Of a DNA stretch of 64,000 nucleotides, positions 57,357 to 64,000 are shown one piece after another (positions within the stretch are counted from its first letter, which is position 1; the number at the start of each line of letters is the position of its first letter). Below the pieces are notes generated by a model. It was not told the origin of the DNA, did no database searches, and saw nothing but the letters and a program-made list of their open reading frames with translations. Source of the stretch: Lachnospiraceae bacterium (GTDB lineage: Bacteria > Bacillota > Clostridia > Lachnospirales > Lachnospiraceae). The position numbers and the translations under genes were made by a program. The stretch is from NCBI GenBank assembly GCA_022510565.1, contig JAFLTE010000014.1, forward strand, positions 1 to 64,000, given 5' to 3'.

Positions 57357-58727
57357 ATGAGAGAATTTATGACAAAAGTGTCAGATTATTTTAATGAGAG
57401 AAGAAACAATCCTGAAAGACAGGAGGATAGGCTTGCCGTTGTGATTGTCGGGGTAGCTGCAGTTGTGGTAATTGTGCTCCTTCTTCTTGTCCTGTGGGGA
57501 CATATGGCGCGGGAGCGCAGGGATAAGGAGGCTCAAGCTGCAGACAATAAGCTGACGGCGACCACATACGAGGAACATGCGGCGGAGTATATGGCTCAGA
57601 ATGACGGGCAGGATGAACTCAGACAGGAATATTTGACAAGTATTGATTCTCTGGGCAGTCAGGTGGAGGAGCTGCTTACCGCATTGACACAGGTAGAGCA
57701 GAATTTGTTCGAGACGATGGAGCAGTATCGCGAGGGCGATAGTGGGCTTTTGGAGGAGATTGCGTCGCTGTATACGCAAATCACCGATATTGTACAGAAT
57801 CTGTACAAGACCCAGACAGTATTATATGACTTGGTGGACATCGTGCAGGTCATGGATGAGGAGACGATTCCGATAGTACAGGCGCAGATTGTGCAGATAC
57901 AGGAAGAGATGAATCAGATGCATGCAGACATAACCGATTTACGCCAAAGGATTGTTGCTCTGGAGAGGGAGGATGTTAAGCTGTGGGAGAGCATCGGCAA
58001 TGTGGAGAAAGCAATCGAGAGATTGTCGGATCGGATTGAAGAGCTGGAACGTACATATAAAATCGCCATGATGAAAGCGCTGAATCAAATTGGTACATTC
58101 TTTGCATCTGTCGATGGAACAATAACCCATAATGCTGCGGACAATGCCGTGTCGCCCGACGGGGCGGCGGCGCTGTCCCTGAACAGTCTGTATCAGGGAA
58201 TCCTGCAGTCCCAGTCAGTTGATCATCTGGCAGATATCAGAGCCGCTGTCGATAATAATCTATCTCTGGGTACCGCCGCCTGGGTCAACGGAAGTCTGAT
58301 TATAGGAAACGGTGCGGACAATAAGAATTTTTACGACCAAGGTTATGCCGACGGTAAAGCTGATGCTGAGGAAAGTGCAGAGATTGAGTACATTTATCAT
58401 GAACATGCGGGTGACAGTGCAGAAGGCGGCGGATGCTACACAGAACCTGCATATCATCAGCATATCGGAAATGCAGGCACCTATGGAGGATGCTATACAA
58501 TAAGTGTGCCTGATGCCCTTGGGTGCAAGAAAGGTTATCATACTGTAAAGCTGCAGAACGGTTTTTGGCAATGTACCGATTGCGGTTGCCGAGACAGTGA
58601 AGGGGTTTTTTGCTCACATAGTGGTTTCGCGACGTCCTGTGGTCTTGACGGAGTTGTTGTCGGTTGGGACCTTGGCTGTGGCAAAACAACATCCACGATT
58701 GAAAAAGCAATTATTGTTTATAAATAG
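57357..58727 (+). CDS. Membrane-anchored coiled-coil protein with His/Cys repeat C-terminus
   Basis: N-terminal TM segment, long heptad-rich region, two YHxHxGxxxxxGGCYT repeats, Cys-rich tail. Confidence 0.75.
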   Translation: MREFMTKVSDYFNERRNNPERQEDRLAVVIVGVAAVVVIVLLLLVLWGHMARERRDKEAQAADNKLTATTYEEHAAEYMAQNDGQDELRQEYLTSIDSLGSQVEELLTALTQVEQNLFETMEQYREGDSGLLEEIASLYTQITDIVQNLYKTQTVLYDLVDIVQVMDEETIPIVQAQIVQIQEEMNQMHADITDLRQRIVALEREDVKLWESIGNVEKAIERLSDRIEELERTYKIAMMKALNQIGTFFASVDGTITHNAADNAVSPDGAAALSLNSLYQGILQSQSVDHLADIRAAVDNNLSLGTAAWVNGSLIIGNGADNKNFYDQGYADGKADAEESAEIEYIYHEHAGDSAEGGGCYTEPAYHQHIGNAGTYGGCYTISVPDALGCKKGYHTVKLQNGFWQCTDCGCRDSEGVFCSHSGFATSCGLDGVVVGWDLGCGKTTSTIEKAIIVYK

Positions 58728-58892
58728 TCGGAGGGTATGTGAGCTGCTTCTGTTATATAGGAGAGAAGGTTGAGCGGGCTGGGTAATTGACAAGCGACTT
58801 CTTTTATTGTAGTCTTACGATATACGCCCGTTTCCATGTTTTCGGTGTATCTGGGATTCAGATATCGGGAGGCGGTTTTCTGAAAGGAGTTT

Positions 58893-60926
58893 ATGATGAA
58901 TAAGGGCAAGTATTATATCACGACGGCGATTGCATATACATCCGGCACACCGCACATCGGCAATAGTTATGAAATCGTATTGGCGGACAGCATCGCCCGG
59001 TTTAAGAGAAGAGACGGATATGACGTATTCTTCCAGACAGGGACGGACGAGCACGGTCAGAAGATTGAGTTGAAGGCACAGGAGAACGGCATTACGCCGA
59101 AACAGTTTGTGGACGGTGTGGCGGGAGAGATTCGTCGCATTTGTGATTCACTGAATACTTCCTATGATAAATTTATCCGTACGACGGACGATTACCATGA
59201 GAGACAAGTGCAGAAAATTTTTAAAAGACTGTACAATCAGGGAGATATCTATAAAGGCTACTATGAAGGAATGTACTGTACGCCCTGCGAGTCCTTCTGG
59301 ACGGAATCTCAGCTTAAGGACGGCAAATGTCCCGACTGCGGCAGGGAAGTGAAGCCCGCCAGAGAGGAAGCCTATTTCTTTAAGATGAGTAAGTATGCCG
59401 ATAGGTTGATTGAGCATATTAATACCCATCCGGAGTTTATCCAGCCCGTATCCCGCAAGAATGAGATGATGAACAATTTCCTTCTGCCGGGCTTACAGGA
59501 TTTATGTGTGTCCAGAACTTCCTATAAATGGGGAATTCCCGTGGATTTCGATGACAAGCATGTGATTTATGTGTGGATGGACGCACTGACCAACTATATT
59601 ACGGGTGTCGGCTACGAGGCAGACGGTGAGAGCAGCGAACAGTATAAGAAACTATGGCCGGCTGACCTGCACCTGATTGGTAAGGATATTATCCGTTTCC
59701 ATACAATCTACTGGCCCATCTTCCTGATGGCGCTGGGAGAGCCCCTGCCTAAGCAGGTGTTTGGACATCCGTGGTTATTGCAGAATGACGGTAAGATGAG
59801 TAAGTCCAAGGGCAATGTAATCTATGCGGATGATTTGATCGACTTTTTTGGTGTAGATGCGGTGCGCTATTTCGTGTTGCATGAGATGCCCTTTGAGAAT
59901 GACGGCGTAATCACATGGGATTTGATGGTGGAGCGAATGAATTCGGACCTTGCCAACACGCTGGGCAATCTGGTCAACAGAACCATCTCCATGAGCAATA
60001 AATATTTTGACGGCCGGGTGGAGAATAAGAAAGTAGGCGTAGATGCAGGGGCAGAAGATGTGGATGCGGATTTGTTCCGTGTAGTGGCAGACACTTACGG
60101 CAGAGTATCGGGAAAGATGGACGAGCTGCGTGTGGCGGATGCCATAACAGAGATTTTTGCATTGTTTAAACGCTGCAATAAATATATAGACGAGACGATG
60201 CCGTGGGCGCTTGCGAAAGATGAGTCGAAGAAAGACAGACTTGCCACTGTATTATATAATCTGTTGAACGGTATCCTGGTAGGTGCGTCCCTCTTAGAGC
60301 CGTATATGCCCGATACGGCAGCCAAGGTTGCTGCCCAGGTTAACGCAGAGTTAGTGAACTTCGCTGTTCTGGAGGAGTGTGCCAAGAATCGGGATATTGA
60401 CAGGGCGGCTTCATTGTACCCTGCAAGTAACAAGGTGACGGAGACACCGGAGATTCTCTTTGCTCGTCAGGATTTAAAAGAGATTATTGAGAGGGTGGAC
60501 GCAATGTTTGAGGCGCGCAAGGCGGCGGCAGGCGCTGAGCAGACGCAAGATGCTGTCGATGAGGTGCCGGCTGCTGATGTGATAGATGTGGAAGCAAAAG
60601 AGACAATTACCTACGACGTGTTCGATCAGTGTCAGTTTAGGGTGGGTGAGATTATAGAATGTAAAGAAGTGCCCAAGTCCAAGAAACTTTTGTGTTCTAA
60701 GGTACGTATCGGCTCTGAGGTGAGACAGATTTTGTCCGGCATTAAGCAGCATTACAGTCCGGAAGAAATGGTAGGTAAGAAAGTGATGGTACTTGTCAAT
60801 CTGCAGCCCAGAGAGATTGCGGGGATGACGTCCGAGGGAATGCTTTTGTGCGCCGAGGATGCGGAAGGCAAGCTGGCGCTTGTTGTTCCGGAGAAGGAGA
60901 TGCCTGCGGGCGCAGAGATCTGCTGA
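58893..60926 (+). CDS. metG: Methionyl-tRNA synthetase with C-terminal tRNA-binding domain
   Basis: TSGTPHIGNSYE, GKMSKSKGN, C-terminal FRVGEIIECKEVPKSKKLL. Confidence 0.96.
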   Translation: MMNKGKYYITTAIAYTSGTPHIGNSYEIVLADSIARFKRRDGYDVFFQTGTDEHGQKIELKAQENGITPKQFVDGVAGEIRRICDSLNTSYDKFIRTTDDYHERQVQKIFKRLYNQGDIYKGYYEGMYCTPCESFWTESQLKDGKCPDCGREVKPAREEAYFFKMSKYADRLIEHINTHPEFIQPVSRKNEMMNNFLLPGLQDLCVSRTSYKWGIPVDFDDKHVIYVWMDALTNYITGVGYEADGESSEQYKKLWPADLHLIGKDIIRFHTIYWPIFLMALGEPLPKQVFGHPWLLQNDGKMSKSKGNVIYADDLIDFFGVDAVRYFVLHEMPFENDGVITWDLMVERMNSDLANTLGNLVNRTISMSNKYFDGRVENKKVGVDAGAEDVDADLFRVVADTYGRVSGKMDELRVADAITEIFALFKRCNKYIDETMPWALAKDESKKDRLATVLYNLLNGILVGASLLEPYMPDTAAKVAAQVNAELVNFAVLEECAKNRDIDRAASLYPASNKVTETPEILFARQDLKEIIERVDAMFEARKAAAGAEQTQDAVDEVPAADVIDVEAKETITYDVFDQCQFRVGEIIECKEVPKSKKLLCSKVRIGSEVRQILSGIKQHYSPEEMVGKKVMVLVNLQPREIAGMTSEGMLLCAEDAEGKLALVVPEKEMPAGAEIC

Positions 60927-60973
60927 TTCATAAGAGTATTGATGTTGCTTGAATGACCGGAAAGGATTGTGCC

Positions 60974-61906
60974 ATGATTAAGAAAGAGGATTTTTACTTT
61001 GATTCCAGAGACGGGGAGCATCAGATTCATGCTGTCAAGTGGATTCCCGATGCGGAGAAACCTGCATGTATTGTACAGATTGTGCACGGTATGGCGGAAT
61101 ATATTGACAGATACCATGATTTTGCCAATTATTTGGCAGAACGGGACATACTTGTAGTAGGTGATGACCATCTTGGACACGGGCAGTCTGTGAAACCGGG
61201 AGAACATTACGGATATTTTTGCAAAGAAGATGCACCTACCGTTCTTGTGCGGGATGAGCATCGGCTGAAGAAGATGATGCAGAAGCAGTATATCGGTGTG
61301 CCCTATATTATTTTGGGTCACAGTATGGGCTCGTTTATCACCCGCAACTATCTGCTTAAATATGGCACGGGAGTAAACGGCGCAATTATAGTAGGGACGG
61401 GTATGCAGACGAAAGCCGTGCTCCTTTGCGGTATTGCCGTAACTACGATGGAAGGAATGATTTTCGGTGCGGAACATGTGAGCAAATTTACGGATAAGGC
61501 GTCGTTCGGGGCATATAATAAGCGGATTCCGTCACCTAAGACATCTGTTGACTGGCTTTCCCGCAATGAAGATAACGTGAAAAAGTATGTCAAGGATCCG
61601 ATGTGTGGTTTTGTGTTTACTGCCAACGGTTTTCAGACCCTGTTTAAGTTGATTTATAATCTGCATAATAGAGAGAAATTAATGAAGATGCCTAAAAATC
61701 TGCCGGTTATTTTTCTTGCGGGTTCGGAGGACCCGGTGGGTGATTACGGCAGGGGTGTAAAACAGGTATACGAATCCTTTAAAGAACTCGGCATGGAAAA
61801 CGTTCAGATGAAATTGTACCCGAAGGACAGACACGAGATTTTGAACGAAGTGGATAAGGAAGACATATACGGGGATATTTACCGTTGGATTTTGCAGAGA
61901 ATCTAG
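60974..61906 (+). CDS. Alpha/beta hydrolase (lysophospholipase-like)
   Basis: VQIVHGMAEYIDRYHDFANYLAERDILVVGDDHLGHGQS, GHSMGSFI. Confidence 0.9.
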   Translation: MIKKEDFYFDSRDGEHQIHAVKWIPDAEKPACIVQIVHGMAEYIDRYHDFANYLAERDILVVGDDHLGHGQSVKPGEHYGYFCKEDAPTVLVRDEHRLKKMMQKQYIGVPYIILGHSMGSFITRNYLLKYGTGVNGAIIVGTGMQTKAVLLCGIAVTTMEGMIFGAEHVSKFTDKASFGAYNKRIPSPKTSVDWLSRNEDNVKKYVKDPMCGFVFTANGFQTLFKLIYNLHNREKLMKMPKNLPVIFLAGSEDPVGDYGRGVKQVYESFKELGMENVQMKLYPKDRHEILNEVDKEDIYGDIYRWILQRI

Positions 61907-61915
61907 GAGTGTGCG

Positions 61916-62380
61916 ATGATAAGACTTAGATCCGTCAGACGATTGGGATTGCTGCTTTTTCTGTGCATATCCTGTGTGGTGGTTATGAAGGTTCTGGCGT
62001 TTGGCAATAAAGATACAAGTTCAGGACAAGATAAAGGAGAGGAGACGATTGTCGGTTGGATGATAGACAAGGTGGCCTCCGGAGAAGTTGAATTGTCGGA
62101 CGAGAGCAGTATCAGAAAAGCAATTGACGAGGGTGAAGAGGAGTTCGGGATTGCCCTGACGGAAGAGAACAAAGCAAGGGTCGTCGAATTTATGAAGACA
62201 CTTGATACAGTGGAGTCGGGAGCAGGCGATTTCGTAGAGCAGGCAAGGCAGATGTATCAGAAATATGGCACGGAATTTGTGGAACAGGCCAACGATGCCA
62301 TCAACGGTGCGGTCAAAAACGCTGCCAAAGATGCCGTCCGAAGTTTTTTTGAAAGTATAATACCGGGTAAAGACGAATGA
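61916..62380 (+). CDS. Hypothetical exported/membrane protein, possibly DUF1002-like
   Basis: N-terminal hydrophobic segment and helical C-terminal region. Confidence 0.6.
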   Translation: MIRLRSVRRLGLLLFLCISCVVVMKVLAFGNKDTSSGQDKGEETIVGWMIDKVASGEVELSDESSIRKAIDEGEEEFGIALTEENKARVVEFMKTLDTVESGAGDFVEQARQMYQKYGTEFVEQANDAINGAVKNAAKDAVRSFFESIIPGKDE

Positions 62381-62382
62381 TT

Positions 62383-62428
62383 TTGCCTCCTCTGACCATA
62401 CTATGAATAGTATGGTCAGAGGAGGCAA
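62383..62428 (+). promoter_or_regulatory. Perfect long hairpin enclosing the downstream Shine-Dalgarno
   Basis: TTGCCTCCTCTGACCATACTAT-ga-ATAGTATGGTCAGAGGAGGCAA; 22-nt perfect arms; GGAGG at 62421-62425. Confidence 0.9.
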
Positions 62429-62433
62429 TTTGA

Positions 62434-63426
62434 ATGAAAATAGCTTTTTTTAGTACAAAACCCTACGATAAAATATGGTTTGAGCCTATGGGGAAGGATT
62501 ACGGGTTTGATATCCGTTTCTACGAGATGCCGTTTCAGGAAGAAACGATTATGCTTGCGCGGGGATATGATGCAGTCTGTATCTTCGTCAATGACTATGT
62601 GAGTGCGCAGATGATTCAGCAATTGTATGAGATGAAGGTCAAGGCGATTCTTCTCAGAAGTGCGGGATTTAATCATGTGGACATGAAGGCAGCTGAGGAT
62701 AAGATACTGATCCTGCGTGTGCCCAGCTATTCGCCGGAGGCCGTGGCGGAGTTCGCCATGGGTATGATTTTAACCGTGAACCGTCATACACATAAGGCGT
62801 ATAATAGAACGAGAGATTTTAACATGAGTCTGAATGGGCTTATGGGCGTAGATTTGTATCGGAAGACGGCAGGAATTGTCGGTACAGGCAAAATCGGTCA
62901 GGCGATGATTCGCATTTGTAACGGCTTCGGTATGCGGGTACTGGCATACGATCCATATCCGAATCCTAAGCTGGATGCGGAATATGTGTCTCTTGAAGAG
63001 TTGATGTCAAGTGCCGATTTAATTTCCCTGCACTGTCCTTTGACATCGGAAACACGCTATATCATCAACAGACAGACAATCGAAAACATGAAGCAGGGTG
63101 TATATCTGGTCAACACTTCCAGAGGAGGGCTGATTGACACAGATGCTTTGATTGACGGTTTGGTTGCGGGAAAGTTCGGCGGTGTGGGACTGGACGTGTA
63201 CGAGGAGGAAGAGGGCATTTTCTATGAGGATAAATCAGGGGAAATCATGCGTGATGAAAATCTGGCGCGCTTAATGACTTTTCCGAATGTGCTGATTACT
63301 TCTCACATGGGATTTTTCACGAAAGAAGCAATGCAGGCAATTGCGGCTGTGACATTGGAAAATGCGTATGCGTTGGAAAACGGACTGCCACTCGTTAATA
63401 AAGTTGGAACGGAAGCGGCAAAATAG
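62434..63426 (+). CDS. D-isomer-specific 2-hydroxyacid dehydrogenase
   Basis: VGTGKIGQAMIRI...VNTSRGGLIDTDALIDGL, FGGVGLDVYEEE. Confidence 0.94.
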   Translation: MKIAFFSTKPYDKIWFEPMGKDYGFDIRFYEMPFQEETIMLARGYDAVCIFVNDYVSAQMIQQLYEMKVKAILLRSAGFNHVDMKAAEDKILILRVPSYSPEAVAEFAMGMILTVNRHTHKAYNRTRDFNMSLNGLMGVDLYRKTAGIVGTGKIGQAMIRICNGFGMRVLAYDPYPNPKLDAEYVSLEELMSSADLISLHCPLTSETRYIINRQTIENMKQGVYLVNTSRGGLIDTDALIDGLVAGKFGGVGLDVYEEEEGIFYEDKSGEIMRDENLARLMTFPNVLITSHMGFFTKEAMQAIAAVTLENAYALENGLPLVNKVGTEAAK

Positions 63427-63472
63427 CCTAAAATTAGCTATTTTAGTGCAAAAAGCCGCTATTTTAGTTCAA
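63420..63472 (+). repeat. Short inverted and direct repeats after dehydrogenase gene
   Basis: AAAATAGC-N9-GCTATTTT, then GCTATTTTAGTGCAA (63437-63451) and GCTATTTTAGTTCAA (63458-63472). Confidence 0.65.
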
Positions 63473-63592
63473 CCGATTCTTGAATGTTTTACTTTTACAT
63501 GGTAAACTGGACTGTAAAGGTCATTGAATCGGACTTTGAGGCAGGATTTCGATTCAAATTATGGGAGATATATTACGTAAGGGAGGATATTT

Positions 63593-64000
63593 ATGAAATA
63601 CAAAGTGTTACTGACAGGAAAAAACGACTCTGCAATCGATGACTTCTTCATGCAGATGAGCGATAATTTTGAAGTGTTAACCACTTCGTTGCGTTATGCG
63701 GATATTACACGGCACATGACTTATTTTAAGCCGGACATTTTCGTTTACTGCCTCTACAATGAGACAAGAGATGATCTTACCCAGATCGCGAACTTGAAGT
63801 TACGTATGTCACAGGGCAATACTCCTTTGGTCGTTATCGGACTTAAGGACGACTGTGATGAATTTCTGCAGATAGCCAATACGGCTCCGGATCTGATACT
63901 GCACAGACCGGTGTCAGTGGCAACGATTCAGGAAAAAATTATATCCCTTGTCAAGGATAACCGTTTCCGTAAGGTGCTGGATGAAAGAAGCGAAGAGCGG
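63593..64000 (+). CDS. Partial CDS: receiver-like N-terminal domain, runs off window
   Basis: Manual translation MKYKVLLTGKNDSAIDDFFMQMSDNFEVLTTS...PDIFVYCLYNETRDD, no stop before window end; RBS GGGAGG. Confidence 0.7.
   Translation, partial: MKYKVLLTGKNDSAIDDFFMQMSDNFEVLTTSLRYADITRHMTYFKPDIFVYCLYNETRDDLTQIANLKLRMSQGNTPLVVIGLKDDCDEFLQIANTAPDLILHRPVSVATIQEKIISLVKDNRFRKVLDERSEER

Noticed and set aside
58728-58892. Possible T-box or SAM-type leader upstream of metG
   Set aside because: No T-box motif (AGGGTGGNACCGCG-like) or SAM riboswitch signature could be recognised in the 165-nt leader.

Overview
This 64 kb window looks like a chromosomal segment of a low/mid-GC anaerobic Firmicute, probably Lachnospiraceae-like (inferred from gene content such as FabK, SpmA/SpmB and the yaaR-holB-yaaT block; taxonomy not verified). 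It opens with a tRNA-Tyr/fMet/Phe cluster. Next comes an accessory/regulatory region (about 0.4-19 kb) with a truncated XRE gene, two MATE/ABC efflux modules, a minus-strand glycosyltransferase cassette beside a decayed PadR operon, an AbiEi-like gene with a non-AbiEii partner, AraC and Crp/Fnr regulators, and a LytTR-DUF3021 pair. The rest is mostly core: yaaO-[gmk-like]-yaaR-holB-yaaT-yabB-[DUF4015]-rsmI, a complete fab cluster (acpP-fabK-fabD-fabG-fabF-fabZ-fabH), spmA-FAD protein-spmB, a MarR/FabT-like gene, a sugar ABC/kinase/AraD/transketolase/Rpe operon, a BlaI-M56 pair, a GH9 gene, map, metG and a 2-hydroxyacid dehydrogenase. The most interesting observations are: (1) three matching FabT-like boxes (TTTGA-N3-TCAAACTAT) at acpP, fabD and the distant marR gene; (2) a perfect 22-nt-arm hairpin that buries the Shine-Dalgarno of the 62434 dehydrogenase; (3) a decayed PadR operon (frameshift plus in-frame stop) next to a GT cassette carrying an in-frame C9 tract; (4) an AbiEi-like gene translationally coupled to an unrelated 113-aa ORF; (5) a fabZ 3'-end duplication scar; (6) strong terminator-like hairpins placed just upstream of MATE, spmB and GH9 starts. 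All calls were made by eye with no database search.
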